From contig CP117875.1 in the NCBI GenBank assembly GCA_028736075.1, forward strand, positions 186,001-250,000: a stretch of 64,000 nucleotides of DNA, in the 5' to 3' direction. Each line of letters opens with the position of its first letter. The first letter of the stretch is position 1. Positions 25,688-35,269 of this stretch are shown here, piece by piece. Made by a program: the position numbers and the translations under genes. Origin of the DNA: Chryseobacterium sp. KACC 21268. GTDB lineage: Bacteria > Bacteroidota > Bacteroidia > Flavobacteriales > Weeksellaceae. Under the pieces are notes generated by a model that did no database searches, had not been told where the DNA came from, and was given only the letters and a program-made list of their open reading frames with translations.

Positions 25688-27844
25688 ATGAGAATCAAAT
25701 CTATCATTCCGATCGCTGGATTATTTCTAAGTCAAATCTACTTTGCGCAGGAAACTCCGAAAAAGGAAAATGACAAAGAAAAACAAATCGAAGCGGTAAC
25801 CATTACCAAAACTAAAAAGGCGGTTGAACAAAAAGCAGATAGAACGATTTTTGATTTCTCGGAACAACCAAACCTTAATTCCGGAACTTTGATGGACGGT
25901 TTGAAGAAACTTCCAGGTCTGGTTTCTACGGATATTGCCGGAATGATGTACCAAGGAAAAATGCTGGAAGTCTATATGGACGGGCGACCTCTCAATATTT
26001 CCAGTAACGAACTAACCGCTTTTCTGGAAGGAATGCCTGCCAATTCTGTAGAAAAAATCGAAATCGTGACTCAGCCTGGCGCAGAATTCCCGGCAACTTC
26101 TGGCGGCGCGATTCTCAATATCATCACGAGTAAAAATGCTAAAAGTTATCTTTCTGCAACTTATAGCGGAAGTTATGCCTTCAGCAATTATGACAAGGCC
26201 AGACATAAAACCGTCAACAGCCTTAGCCTAAACGCACGAAATAAATATTTTGGATGGCAAGTTAACTTCGGTCAAAACTATCGTGAAAATGCCCAATGGA
26301 GTGAGATTTCTGACCTTTCAAAAAATTTCACCGATAAAATAGGGAGAGGTTATTTTGGAAATGCGGCAATGACTTTTGATTTGGGAAAAGACCGATTGAT
26401 TCTGAATTACGAACTTAATAAAAACAACAATGACAATGCGGTTGCCAGCAGCGGTTTTGGATTGATTAATAATATCATTACGCCTGTTAATTCTGAGGAT
26501 TTTGGAAAAACATTTACGAATAGGAATGATGCAACGATAACTTATCAAAAGAGGTTTGATGATAAAAATAAAAAGCTCGATTTCCAGCTGAATTACAACA
26601 ATTACAATACGGATTTTGCGCAGAACAGTTTCATCAATCCGTCCAATAATACGGCGAATGCTTCCAACCAGAATGTTTACAGCTTCAAGGTCGATTTTTC
26701 TCAGCCTTTGAAAATTCTAGATGAAGGGAAAATCAATGTCGGCGGTTTGTATGAAAAACTGAATTTTGATACGGACAACAAAGTGATTACCAATCTGGAT
26801 TACCAAAGACAAACGTCTTCTATGTACGCTGAATTGCAGGCAAAGTTGAAGAAATTTGATTTTATCGTGGGAGCGAGAGCTGAGAATTATGACATCAGCG
26901 GCGTTACCAGAATGATGGAAAACAATGCAGTTGTTGCAAAAGATTTGACGCCGTTTAATCAATTCAGAGTTTTCCCGAACGCCAGTGCGCAGTACAACAT
27001 TATGCAGAATGTTTATTTCAGCTTTAATTATAACAAAAAAATAAGCCTGCCGAATATTTCATTCTTAAATCCGAACAATACGGTTTTCAACAATCAGAAT
27101 ATCAATTATGGCGGAAATCCTTATTTGCAGCCTACAATTTTTGATAATTTTGAAGTTAAGATTTCGGCTTTTGATTATGCTTTCTTTAGTTACAGCATCA
27201 GTTACGCGGATAATAATATTGCCCAACAGGTTGGAAGGAAAGACATTTTGGTGACCAATACGAACATCAATATTCCAACGATGCGAATACACAGCTTCAA
27301 TGCTGGATTACCGGTTCCGTTTATGATTTTCACAAAAAGCTTGAAGGAGATGATGAAGTTTGATTTCAATCCGGACAAAATCAATTTCCTTTATTTATTT
27401 ACAAGTTATCAAAGACACGAGATTCCTACGCTTGACAACAAAGGATTTTGGGTTTTTGGCGGAATGGCGCAGATTATTTTGCCGAAGGATATAAAATTTA
27501 CTGCAAATTATCGTCATATTACGAAAGGAAATTATTTCTATTTCGATGCGATAAAGCCATTCAACCAATCAATTGACCTTAATCTTACCAAAAAATTGAT
27601 GAATGACCGTTTGACAATCACACTTTATGCAGACGACATTTTCAATATGAACAAGAATACTTTCAATTCTGTGCCGCCAAATGATTTCAACCCAGTTCTT
27701 TTGACGAATAAAAATGATACGAGAAAGTTCGGAATTTCTTTTAATTATAAGATTCCGACAAAAAATAAATTGGCAAAGGTTGACCCGAACTTAATAAAAA
27801 ATACCAATACCGATTCTAGTGGTGGATTGCTGAACAGTAATTAA
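25688..27844 (+). CDS. Outer-membrane beta-barrel protein (TonB-receptor-like), paralogue 2
   Basis: 718 residues with the same layout as the preceding gene: signal peptide (SQIYFAQ), plug-like segment (LEVYMDGRPLNISSNEL ... SVEKIEIVTQPGAEFPATSGGAILNI), barrel of OMP_b-brl_3 type and a short tail after the terminal strand. The order AQ-E/T-x-T... of motifs is conserved with paralogue 1, but overall identity is low, so this is an old duplication. The two likely form one transcript. Confidence 0.83.
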   Translation: MRIKSIIPIAGLFLSQIYFAQETPKKENDKEKQIEAVTITKTKKAVEQKADRTIFDFSEQPNLNSGTLMDGLKKLPGLVSTDIAGMMYQGKMLEVYMDGRPLNISSNELTAFLEGMPANSVEKIEIVTQPGAEFPATSGGAILNIITSKNAKSYLSATYSGSYAFSNYDKARHKTVNSLSLNARNKYFGWQVNFGQNYRENAQWSEISDLSKNFTDKIGRGYFGNAAMTFDLGKDRLILNYELNKNNNDNAVASSGFGLINNIITPVNSEDFGKTFTNRNDATITYQKRFDDKNKKLDFQLNYNNYNTDFAQNSFINPSNNTANASNQNVYSFKVDFSQPLKILDEGKINVGGLYEKLNFDTDNKVITNLDYQRQTSSMYAELQAKLKKFDFIVGARAENYDISGVTRMMENNAVVAKDLTPFNQFRVFPNASAQYNIMQNVYFSFNYNKKISLPNISFLNPNNTVFNNQNINYGGNPYLQPTIFDNFEVKISAFDYAFFSYSISYADNNIAQQVGRKDILVTNTNINIPTMRIHSFNAGLPVPFMIFTKSLKEMMKFDFNPDKINFLYLFTSYQRHEIPTLDNKGFWVFGGMAQIILPKDIKFTANYRHITKGNYFYFDAIKPFNQSIDLNLTKKLMNDRLTITLYADDIFNMNKNTFNSVPPNDFNPVLLTNKNDTRKFGISFNYKIPTKNKLAKVDPNLIKNTNTDSSGGLLNSN

Positions 27845-27968
27845 TTATTTTTAAATAATAACTTGAAATCTATCTTAATATAAAGTATATCTATCAAAAA
27901 TAAGGAATTTGTATGTTTGTATTTTATTTTCAAAATGAATACTTACAATGATATAATTTGGCCTCGAT

Positions 27969-29531
27969 ATGAGAAGCTTTAAATCAAAACTTTATTTTCT
28001 GATAGGTTTCTTTTTTTGTTTTGCTTTTGTATATCCTCAGAACGAAAAGACTTTGGATAGTTTGGAAAACCGCCTGAATATTCTGAGAAATAAGAATCCG
28101 GACGAAACGATAAAAATCGGAACGTACATTTTAAAGAATTCTACGTCTGACAAACAGAAATCCAACACATTGGCGCTGATGTCTTTTGCTTATTTCGCTA
28201 AAGAAAACACCAAGAAATCCACAGAGTTGCTCTTTCAGGCGAAGGAATATGCCGAGAAAACAAACGACCCGGAAATCATCACGAAAATCTACGGTACAAT
28301 TGCCCAGATGTACCTCAATATTGATTTTAAGGACAAGGCTGTCTATTACCTTCATCTGACCATTGATGAGATAAAGAAGCTGCCGGAAGGTAATGACAAA
28401 TACCGACTGAAAGGACTGTCTTACATCGAATTAGGAAAAATCAATATGGACGATAAAAAGTATGGTGCTGCCAATTCGTACTTTAAAAATTCGTTATCAG
28501 AGTTCAGCAAGATGAAGATTGATGCGCCTTACTACATCAAGCGTTCTTACTACAATCTGGGAGATTCATTTTATTATCTCAAAAAACTTGATTCCGCGAG
28601 TTTCTACATTGAAAAGACTTTGGAAATCAAGGAAAATCCGACTGTGAATGACTACGCTGTTTTCACACTTTCTGACATTTACACCGCTGAGAAAAAACAC
28701 CAACTGGCTATTGATACTTTAAAATCGATTCTTAAAAACAAGGAATTGAATGATGATATCTTGAAGTCAAAAATATATCTGTCCATCTCAAAGAATTATA
28801 AAATGCTGGAAGATTATAAAAACTTTGACCTTTATAATGAAAAGCATCTGGAGATCAACAAAGAAATCGCCAAGCATAATATTGCGACCATCAAAAACGC
28901 TGTAAATCTTGAAGAGAAAAAACTGACCAACGAGATCTCATCAGCGAATAAACAAAATACGACACTCATCATTATTCTATTTCTGATTTCCGCAATCAGC
29001 ATCGTTGTGTTTCTCTATATCGGAAAGAAAAGACAAAAGCAAAAACGACAGTACGAAGCAATCATCAGAGCTCTGGAGAAAAAATCAGACTTAAATAATA
29101 ATTTTAAAATTGAAGATGCTCCAAAAGGTGCGGAAAGCCAACTGATTCCATCAGAAGTGGAACAGGAGATTCTGGAGAAACTGAATAAATTTGAAAAGTC
29201 TGACAGATTCACCAACCAAAAATTAAACATTTCCACTTTAGCAGTACAGTTGAAAACCAATACAACTTATCTGTCTCAAATCATCAACAAATACAAAGGC
29301 AAAAATTTTAATACTTACATCAATGAGTTGCGCATCAACTACATTTGCGAGAAAATCCACAACAATCCCGAGTATCTGAATTACAAGATCAGCTACCTGG
29401 GAGAGATTTCCGGCTTTGCGACACACAGTGCATTTGCAAAGGTTTTCAAAAGTGTGACAGGTATTTCGCCATCTATTTTCCTCACCGAAAGCGCGAGAAA
29501 AAACCAAACCAAATACAATTTAAACAACTGA
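27969..29531 (+). CDS. Membrane-anchored TPR/AraC transcriptional regulator
   Basis: 520 residues: signal-like N-terminus, about 280 residues of TPR helices in the periplasm, a transmembrane helix near 330-350 (TTLIIILFLISAISIVVFLYIG), then a cytoplasmic linker and an AraC-type double helix-turn-helix (LNISTLAVQLKTNTTYLSQIINKYKG ... ISYLGEISGFATHSAFAKVF). This architecture is frequent in Chryseobacterium and relatives and suggests direct sensing of a periplasmic cue coupled to transcription. Likely targets are the flanking barrel genes or the T9SS gene, by position only. Confidence 0.85.
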   Translation: MRSFKSKLYFLIGFFFCFAFVYPQNEKTLDSLENRLNILRNKNPDETIKIGTYILKNSTSDKQKSNTLALMSFAYFAKENTKKSTELLFQAKEYAEKTNDPEIITKIYGTIAQMYLNIDFKDKAVYYLHLTIDEIKKLPEGNDKYRLKGLSYIELGKINMDDKKYGAANSYFKNSLSEFSKMKIDAPYYIKRSYYNLGDSFYYLKKLDSASFYIEKTLEIKENPTVNDYAVFTLSDIYTAEKKHQLAIDTLKSILKNKELNDDILKSKIYLSISKNYKMLEDYKNFDLYNEKHLEINKEIAKHNIATIKNAVNLEEKKLTNEISSANKQNTTLIIILFLISAISIVVFLYIGKKRQKQKRQYEAIIRALEKKSDLNNNFKIEDAPKGAESQLIPSEVEQEILEKLNKFEKSDRFTNQKLNISTLAVQLKTNTTYLSQIINKYKGKNFNTYINELRINYICEKIHNNPEYLNYKISYLGEISGFATHSAFAKVFKSVTGISPSIFLTESARKNQTKYNLNN

Positions 29532-29637
29532 TATTAAATAACTTATAACAAAATTAATTCTATCAAAATCAATGATATTGACAGACACATAGAATGAAAT
29601 ACGTCTTTGTATCCATATTTTTGGTCAAATTATCAAT

Positions 29638-31512
29638 ATGAAGAACATTCTACTTTATGCTTTTGTTTGCATCTCCTACTTTGCAAATGCCCAAGGCGGA
29701 TGCCTTACTGCAGTCAACGGACAGCAACCTTACGGAACCGCTGACATCTATTGCAACAACCAGTTTCAAAATATCACGACCGTTGCAAGAGCTGGGACAT
29801 TCTCTACGGTACAAGTACATTCTGGCAGAACCTATACTTTTAAAAGTTCCATTGCAACAGATTTCATCACCTTATCTGATGAAGCGGGCACAACTGTAAT
29901 ATCATTTGGAACCAGTGAGTTAGAATACAAACCTACTTCTGATCAGATTATTAGATTCTATGTTCATTCTGATAATCAATGTGGAAGCCAAACGACCTTA
30001 AGAAGAAAAACCGCAAAATGCGACCCAGGTCCAGACCCAAATGACCCCACAGAGCCGGTGGAGGCTTGTATCGAATCTCCATTTGGAAGTATGGGGATAG
30101 ATTATACGCCATTCTGTAGCGGTTTTGAAGAAGTCATCAGTGATTTTGCATATCCAGGAAGCTATAACAACGTTCAGGTGACTGCAGGAATAACTTACAC
30201 TTTTAAAAGTTCAGAATCCACTGACTTTCTTACAATCGGAAATTATTTAGGAACCAAAGCTATTGCAAAAGGAACCGGACAAGTACAATGGACAGCAGTA
30301 GCAGATGGTTATGTACGCATATACATACATTTAGATGAAAATTGTGGCGCTGCCGACTTTGAAACAGAACCAAGAATTGTGACAATAAAATGTGGCGACC
30401 CAACTCCACCAACACAAGGATGCTTGGAAGCTCCAAGAGGACAATATCCTGTAAGCGCAGTGATACCAGCTTGTAACACAACTGTTGAAGGTATTGCTCC
30501 GGCAGGACAGGCAGGAGAATATTCCTTGATCCAGGTAACTCAAAATACAAACTACACTTTTTCCAGTTCAATCAGTACAGATCTGGTCACCATTGGTAAT
30601 GAAGAAGGGACACAAATTCTATCTTATGGAACAGGGACTGTGACTTGGAAAGCTGATGCAAATAAAATAGTAAGATTTTATACCCACGCTAATAACAGCT
30701 GCTCGCTGGACGCAAACACTAGAGTTAGGACTATAAAATGTGGTGAGCCTTATGTGGCAACAGAACCTAATTTTCCATGCTTCCAAGGTGATGGTTTACA
30801 TAGCAATAACTATGAACAAGCATATAATATTTCCGAAGGTTCTTCCTCTGTAGCTGACGATTTTGTACTGTCGGGCGACTTTACGATTAAACAATTGAGG
30901 ATGAACATCATCGCAAGTGACGAAACTCCACGATTCTCAATTAACATTTTAAAAGACCAAAGTAATTCTCCTGGTGCAATCTTGCAGACCATAGAAAATA
31001 TCATTCCTACAGAACAGCTGATCATCGGTGAAAAAGACGGTCGTTTTGTATATCAGGTTACGATAGACCTTGCACAATCTATTACCTTATCTTCTGGAAA
31101 ATACTGGTTGCAACCTGTTGCCAAAGACAACTATTTTGGGGCGTTTTGGGAAGTCACTTCTACAGGAACTAATTTTTCAAAGGCGTACCTCAAAGTTCCC
31201 GATGAAAATAGCTGGCAAGCTTTAGATTATCAAACGGTATTCTTCATTGCAGGAGAATGTGCGACTTTATCAAATGAAGATATTTCCAAATCTAACTTTT
31301 CATTTTCACCAAATCCGGTAAAAGATATTTTAACTTTCTCTTCTTCTGACATAGAAAACATCAGCATTTATAATACTGCAGGTCAATTGATAAAAGAACA
31401 AAAACCAAGTAATGGAAAATTGAATGTTTCCTTCTTAAAAAATGGAGTTTATTTGTTTAAAGTTCAATTGAATTCTGGAAAAACAGAAACAATTAAAATC
31501 ATCAAAGAATAA
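29638..31512 (+). CDS. Secreted T9SS protein with three ~115-residue tandem repeats
   Basis: 624 residues: signal peptide (ending FANAQ), three tandem repeats at about 22-127, 142-250 and 258-364, each opening with Cys, containing a G-x-Y/F-x-x-V-x-V core followed by YTF-S-S-x-x-TDF-x-TI, and closing with a Lys-Cys. Repeats are joined by Pro-rich linkers (DPGPDPNDPTEP). Then comes a ~175-residue beta domain and a C-terminal Por sorting tail (FSFSPNPVKDILTF ... NGVYLFKVQLNSGKTETIKI). The paired terminal cysteines suggest one disulphide per repeat. It looks like a surface adhesin or binding protein; I do not recognise the repeat family. Confidence 0.8.
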   Translation: MKNILLYAFVCISYFANAQGGCLTAVNGQQPYGTADIYCNNQFQNITTVARAGTFSTVQVHSGRTYTFKSSIATDFITLSDEAGTTVISFGTSELEYKPTSDQIIRFYVHSDNQCGSQTTLRRKTAKCDPGPDPNDPTEPVEACIESPFGSMGIDYTPFCSGFEEVISDFAYPGSYNNVQVTAGITYTFKSSESTDFLTIGNYLGTKAIAKGTGQVQWTAVADGYVRIYIHLDENCGAADFETEPRIVTIKCGDPTPPTQGCLEAPRGQYPVSAVIPACNTTVEGIAPAGQAGEYSLIQVTQNTNYTFSSSISTDLVTIGNEEGTQILSYGTGTVTWKADANKIVRFYTHANNSCSLDANTRVRTIKCGEPYVATEPNFPCFQGDGLHSNNYEQAYNISEGSSSVADDFVLSGDFTIKQLRMNIIASDETPRFSINILKDQSNSPGAILQTIENIIPTEQLIIGEKDGRFVYQVTIDLAQSITLSSGKYWLQPVAKDNYFGAFWEVTSTGTNFSKAYLKVPDENSWQALDYQTVFFIAGECATLSNEDISKSNFSFSPNPVKDILTFSSSDIENISIYNTAGQLIKEQKPSNGKLNVSFLKNGVYLFKVQLNSGKTETIKIIKE

Positions 31513-31536
31513 ATTGATCAACAAAATAATTGTAAT

Positions 31537-31569
31537 AAAAAACGCCTCACGAATTGTAAGGCGTTTTTT
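31537..31569. terminator. Bidirectional terminator between convergent genes
   Basis: AAAAAACGCCT (31537-31547) pairs perfectly with AGGCGTTTTTT (31559-31569); it serves the T9SS gene (+) and the pseudouridine synthase gene (-), which ends two bases later. Confidence 0.85.
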
Positions 31570-31570
31570 A

Positions 31571-32269
31571 TTATTCGAAAGATTCACATGCCTTCCAAAC
31601 CGCATCATTCTGCGGAACTGGCGCTATGATTTCAACTTCTTCTTTAGTCACTGGATGAATGAACTGAAGTTTTCTTGCGTGGAGAGAAATCCCGCCATCC
31701 GGATTTGAACGCGGCGCGCCATATTTCAAATCACCTTTGATTGGAACACCTATTTTTGATAATTGCGCTCTGATCTGATGATGACGACCTGTTTCCAAAT
31801 CAATTTCCAACAATTGATAATTGTCCAAAGTTTTGATGACCGTGTAAGTCAGAATCGATTCTTTCGCACCATCGGTCGGCTTTACAAAAACGGTGGCTTT
31901 GTTGGTCTTCTCATTTTTCTGTAGGTAATGAACAAGCCTTTGGGATTTTGGGATCATTTCTTTTGCTGTGATCGCCCAATATGTTTTTTTCACCTCCCGA
32001 TTTTTCACCATCACTGTCAATCGTGTCAAAGCTTTCGAAGTTTTGGCGTAAATCACCAAGCCTAAAGTTGGTCTGTCAATCCTATGAACCAAACCTAGGA
32101 AAACATTACCTGGTTTATCGTCTCTTTTTTTGATGAACTCTTTGATCAATTCCAACAATGACAGGTCACCAGTCTTGTCGCCCTGAACGAGTTGTCCGGC
32201 TTTTTTGTTGATGATTATCATATGATTGTCTTCGAAGATGATCTGGTCTTCAGAAAAATGCTGATTCAT
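31571..32269 (-). CDS. RluA-family pseudouridine synthase
   Basis: 232 residues without an N-terminal S4 domain. The catalytic motif VHRIDRPTLGLVIYAK carries the essential Asp, and the later LLEIDLETGRHHQIRAQLSKIG block is also typical. It would isomerise uridine in rRNA or tRNA; the exact site cannot be assigned. It is the last gene of the operon esterase, small membrane protein, synthase. Confidence 0.88.
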   Translation of the reverse strand: MNQHFSEDQIIFEDNHMIIINKKAGQLVQGDKTGDLSLLELIKEFIKKRDDKPGNVFLGLVHRIDRPTLGLVIYAKTSKALTRLTVMVKNREVKKTYWAITAKEMIPKSQRLVHYLQKNEKTNKATVFVKPTDGAKESILTYTVIKTLDNYQLLEIDLETGRHHQIRAQLSKIGVPIKGDLKYGAPRSNPDGGISLHARKLQFIHPVTKEEVEIIAPVPQNDAVWKACESFE

Positions 32270-32278
32270 AACTATAAC

Positions 32279-32605
32279 TTAACCTCTAGAAATTCTTTGT
32301 CTGTTGAATACCGAAACAATCACGCCCGTAAAAAGCCCAATCGTCTTGATCCTTGCAAATTGAGAATCGAAAGGTAAGAATGCACCGACAATACACAATC
32401 CAGCAGCGATGTACATTAGATAAACAAATTTTTGATTAAGAAAAGTTTGCGCCTGAAAGATGAAACTTAATCCTATCAAAATGTAGAAGAACCTTTGATA
32501 CAGCAAGTCTGTGATCTCCGGAGAAAATAAATTGAACCAGCCTACCGCGAGGCAGATCAATGCCAGAATAGATAAAACACCTTGTATTGTTTGAGAATTT
32601 TTCAT
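32279..32605 (-). CDS. Small integral membrane protein, unknown function
   Basis: 108 residues with three to four hydrophobic helices and a basic C-terminus (NRQRISRG). No family recognised. Its start overlaps the esterase stop by 4 bp and its stop is 9 bp from the pseudouridine synthase start, so it is the middle gene of a three-gene operon. Confidence 0.7.
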   Translation of the reverse strand: MKNSQTIQGVLSILALICLAVGWFNLFSPEITDLLYQRFFYILIGLSFIFQAQTFLNQKFVYLMYIAAGLCIVGAFLPFDSQFARIKTIGLFTGVIVSVFNRQRISRG

Positions 32606-33465
32606 TTGTAAATTTTATTTTTAGTTTGCTTAAAAAGCCATTTCGGAATCTCATCCACCAACTCGGCAGAGAGAATATTGTTGTGGTATTTGTCTTTATA
32701 TTCCCAAAGGAAAACGTTCCCTTTGGATTTTATCTCGTCAAAAAACTTAAAATTGCTTTGAGGAAAATTGTCCGTATCCAAACTTCCGTGCACAATCCAA
32801 ATTGGCATTTTCGTCAGTTCATCTATTTTATCAAACTGAGAAATCCCTGAAACGTTGATCGCCGCTGCAAACAGATCAGGTCTTTTGGAGATTGCGTTCG
32901 AAGTTGTTGCGCCACCCATCGAGAATCCCATAACATAGATTCTTTTCGGGTCGATATTTTCTTTTGTAATTAATGAATCAATGGACTTTAAAACCAGATC
33001 CAAATGTTCATTCGACTCCGAAACTTTCACATTTCGGGTTTCATCCAAATGATAATTGGAAGATCGGATCGGAAACTGAGGTGACAAAATATAAGCCTGA
33101 TATTTCTCCCGATTTTCTGGAGTCAACCACATTTTCGACAAAACACCCATTTGAGAAGTATTGTTCGTCCCGACTGCACCAGAACCGTGGAAGACTAATA
33201 TCAAAGGATATTTCTTGTCCTGTTCGATTTTCGAAGGTTTCAAAAAACGATAATTTACAGATACTTTTCCATTATCAAATTTCCCAGCTTTGAAATCAGA
33301 ATAATCAAGATTTTTGATTGCCTTGATTCTTGCTAAAGATCTCAACGAATCTTTTTTGTCGTAGATCTCTGTTCTCGTTCCAAATTTGGTTTGATGACAA
33401 ACGCACGAAACAATTAAAGATAAGATCACGACAAAAGATAATAATTTAGAGATTTTCCGGATCAT
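32602..33465 (-). CDS. Alpha/beta-hydrolase lipoprotein (esterase/peptidase S9-like)
   Basis: 287 residues. A hydrophobic signal ends in a lipobox (LSLIVSC). The alpha/beta-hydrolase features are LVFHGSGAVGTNN (oxyanion region), the nucleophile elbow GFSMGGAT, the acid region WIVHGSLDTDNFP and a C-terminal His in KYHNNI. Overall it resembles the secreted phospholipase/carboxylesterase and PHB-depolymerase-like group. Substrate unknown. Promoter is not evident. Confidence 0.8.
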   Translation of the reverse strand: MIRKISKLLSFVVILSLIVSCVCHQTKFGTRTEIYDKKDSLRSLARIKAIKNLDYSDFKAGKFDNGKVSVNYRFLKPSKIEQDKKYPLILVFHGSGAVGTNNTSQMGVLSKMWLTPENREKYQAYILSPQFPIRSSNYHLDETRNVKVSESNEHLDLVLKSIDSLITKENIDPKRIYVMGFSMGGATTSNAISKRPDLFAAAINVSGISQFDKIDELTKMPIWIVHGSLDTDNFPQSNFKFFDEIKSKGNVFLWEYKDKYHNNILSAELVDEIPKWLFKQTKNKIYK

Positions 33466-33488
33466 TCTTATTTAATTATAATTAAAAA

Positions 33489-33517
33489 CCCTTTCAAAGT
33501 TTTGAGGTCTGAAAGGG
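33489..33517 (-). terminator. Terminator after panB
   Basis: On the minus strand TGCCCTTTCA...TGAAAGGGTTTTT: eight perfect base pairs followed by a U-run, 22 bp beyond the panB stop. Confidence 0.8.
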
Positions 33518-33538
33518 CATTATCTATTTTTATCTTTA

Positions 33539-34354
33539 TTAATAACTTTCCTTATCGCTCGGGAAGTCAGCACTTTTTACATCTTTCACATATTGCGAAA
33601 CTGCACCAGTGATCTCGCTATAAAGATCCAAATATCTTCTAAGGAACTTCGGTGAAAACCCTTGATTCATCCCGACCATATCTTGGTAGACCAAAACTTG
33701 ACCATCACAATCCGGTCCAGCACCAATCCCGATCGTAGGAATCGAAATACTTTCGGAAGCTCTCTTTGCAAGTGCAGCAGGAATCTTTTCTAAAACGATT
33801 GCGAAACATCCAAGTTCTTCCAAAAGTTTACAATCAGCAATCAGTTTTTCAGCTTCCGCATCTTCTTTCGCTCGTACTTTATAGGTTCCGAATTGATAAA
33901 TACTTTGAGGCGTCAAACCAAGATGTCCGCAAACCGGAATTCCCGCATTGATGATTCTTCTGATCGATTCTTCGATTTCTTTTCCACCTTCGATCTTAAC
34001 AGCGTGAGCGCCACCTTCTTTCATCATTCTTACTGCAGATTCCAAAGCTTTCTCCGGATTGCTTTGATAAGTTCCGAACGGAAGATCTGCTACGACCAAA
34101 GCTCTTTCTACACCACGAACTACGCATTGTGTGTGATAGATCATTTGGTCGAGCGTAATAGGCAAAGTTGTTTCAAAACCAGCCATTACGTTCGCTGCAG
34201 AATCACCTATCAAAATAGAATCTACGCCGCCAGCATCCACCATTTTCGCTGTTGTGAAATCGTAAGCTGTTAGCATTGTGATCTTTTCCTTATCGAATTT
34301 CATTTTTCGCAAGGTCTCGGTAGTGATCTTTTTTATTTCTGAATGTACAGACAT
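33539..34354 (-). CDS. panB: 3-methyl-2-oxobutanoate hydroxymethyltransferase
   Basis: 271 residues, the usual PanB length. It has the family blocks MLTAYDFTTAKMVDAGGVDSILIGDSAANV (Mg-binding Asp/Ser region), YHTQCVVRG, GAHAVKIEGG and GIGAGPDCDGQVLV. It transfers a hydroxymethyl group from 5,10-methylene-THF to 2-oxoisovalerate in pantothenate synthesis. No panC/panD/panE beside it. Single-gene unit with own terminator; the upstream gap contains an AT-rich repeat. Confidence 0.95.
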   Translation of the reverse strand: MSVHSEIKKITTETLRKMKFDKEKITMLTAYDFTTAKMVDAGGVDSILIGDSAANVMAGFETTLPITLDQMIYHTQCVVRGVERALVVADLPFGTYQSNPEKALESAVRMMKEGGAHAVKIEGGKEIEESIRRIINAGIPVCGHLGLTPQSIYQFGTYKVRAKEDAEAEKLIADCKLLEELGCFAIVLEKIPAALAKRASESISIPTIGIGAGPDCDGQVLVYQDMVGMNQGFSPKFLRRYLDLYSEITGAVSQYVKDVKSADFPSDKESY

Positions 34355-34372
34355 AATTATGAATGATAAATT

Positions 34373-34464
34373 ATAAGTGATAATTGATTAAAAAATGAAA
34401 TGATTGATAATAAATTCAGAACGATGAATTGCAAATCATTGATCGCTCATCGATTATCATTTAT
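34373..34464. repeat. AT-rich 'ATGATAA' dispersed repeat, copy 2
   Basis: ATAAGTGATAATTGAT (34373-34388) is matched by ATCGATTATCATTTAT (34449-34464) at 14 of 16 positions. The right arm runs into the stop codon of the Crp/Fnr gene. The sequence GATGAGCGATCA (minus strand) is shared with copy 3. Confidence 0.6.
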
Positions 34465-35174
34465 ATAACAACGTGACCAAGTTTGATCAGTTTGTCGCGA
34501 TTTAGGATCTTGATGTTTCGTCCTTCCACAGAGATCAGGTCATCTTGTTTGAATTCTGAGATCAGTCGGATCGCACTTTCTGTAGCGGTTCCGATTAGAT
34601 TGGCGATTTCCTCTCTCGTCAAAGAAATTTTGATGAATCCTTCTGGATCAGTTCCCAGTTTTTGTTCCAACAAAATAAGGATCTCTGCTAATCTTTCTCT
34701 CACTGTTTTCTGTGCAAGGAAGGTCACAGTGTTCGCAGATTCGCCTAATTCGTAAGCGATTTTTTGAAGCATTGCGTAGGACAATTTGGAATCGACCTCC
34801 AACAAATGCAAGAATACATCGGAAGGTAAAAACTGAACTTTCATAGGTGTCATTGCTTCTGCTTTTGCCTGGAAATTTTCCCCACAAAGCAAAGAGCGGT
34901 AACCGATCAAATCATTTTCTTTGCAGAATCTCAAAATTTGATCTTTCCCATAAACACCTGACTTGGATAATTTTGCAGTTCCTTTTTCGATAAAATAGAC
35001 ACCTTTCGGCGACTCGCCATCGTCGAAAACCACATCACCTTTTGAGAATTCCAAAACTTTTAACGCTTTTTCATATACTTCAAAATCTGTAGAATTAAGA
35101 CTTTCGCGCAAAGAATCTTTATGGAAAGCTTTCGAGAAATTTTCTTCTATAACCAATTGTTGTTCAAGAGACAT
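34461..35174 (-). CDS. Crp/Fnr-family transcriptional regulator of the cbb3 locus
   Basis: About 237 residues: cyclic-nucleotide-binding-like beta-roll (about 45-125), long dimer helix and a winged helix-turn-helix (SLTREEIANLIGTATESAIRLI). The recognition helix keeps the Glu-x3-Arg pair that reads TGA-type half sites in Crp/Fnr proteins. Only two cysteines exist and there is no N-terminal cysteine cluster, so it does not carry an Fnr-type [4Fe-4S] centre; it may sense haem/NO or another signal. It is divergent from the cbb3 assembly gene ccoI with a TGAC-N4-GTCA palindrome between. ATG at 35174 is chosen; a TTG 21 bp upstream is less likely. Confidence 0.88.
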   Translation of the reverse strand: MSLEQQLVIEENFSKAFHKDSLRESLNSTDFEVYEKALKVLEFSKGDVVFDDGESPKGVYFIEKGTAKLSKSGVYGKDQILRFCKENDLIGYRSLLCGENFQAKAEAMTPMKVQFLPSDVFLHLLEVDSKLSYAMLQKIAYELGESANTVTFLAQKTVRERLAEILILLEQKLGTDPEGFIKISLTREEIANLIGTATESAIRLISEFKQDDLISVEGRNIKILNRDKLIKLGHVVI

Positions 35175-35178
35175 ACCT

Positions 35179-35192
35179 ATGACATTTGTCAG
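35179..35192. promoter_or_regulatory. Putative Fnr/Dnr-type operator between crp/fnr and ccoI
   Basis: ATGACATTTGTCAG contains a perfect TGAC-N4-GTCA palindrome, 8 of 10 matches to TTGAC-N4-GTCAA. It ends five bases before the regulator's ATG and lies about 64 bp before the predicted ccoI start of transcription, fitting autorepression plus activation of ccoI. Confidence 0.5.
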
Positions 35193-35235
35193 CAAAAATA
35201 AGACTTTTTAACGCTACATACCAATATTTTTGCCG

Positions 35236-35243
35236 TAATTTTG
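35236..35243 (+). promoter_or_regulatory. Putative -7 box of ccoI
   Basis: TAATTTTG matches TAnnTTTG, 27 bp before the ATG. No good -33 TTG is present, consistent with activator dependence. Confidence 0.4.
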
Positions 35244-35269
35244 CAATCCAAATATCTGAGTAATTTTTA

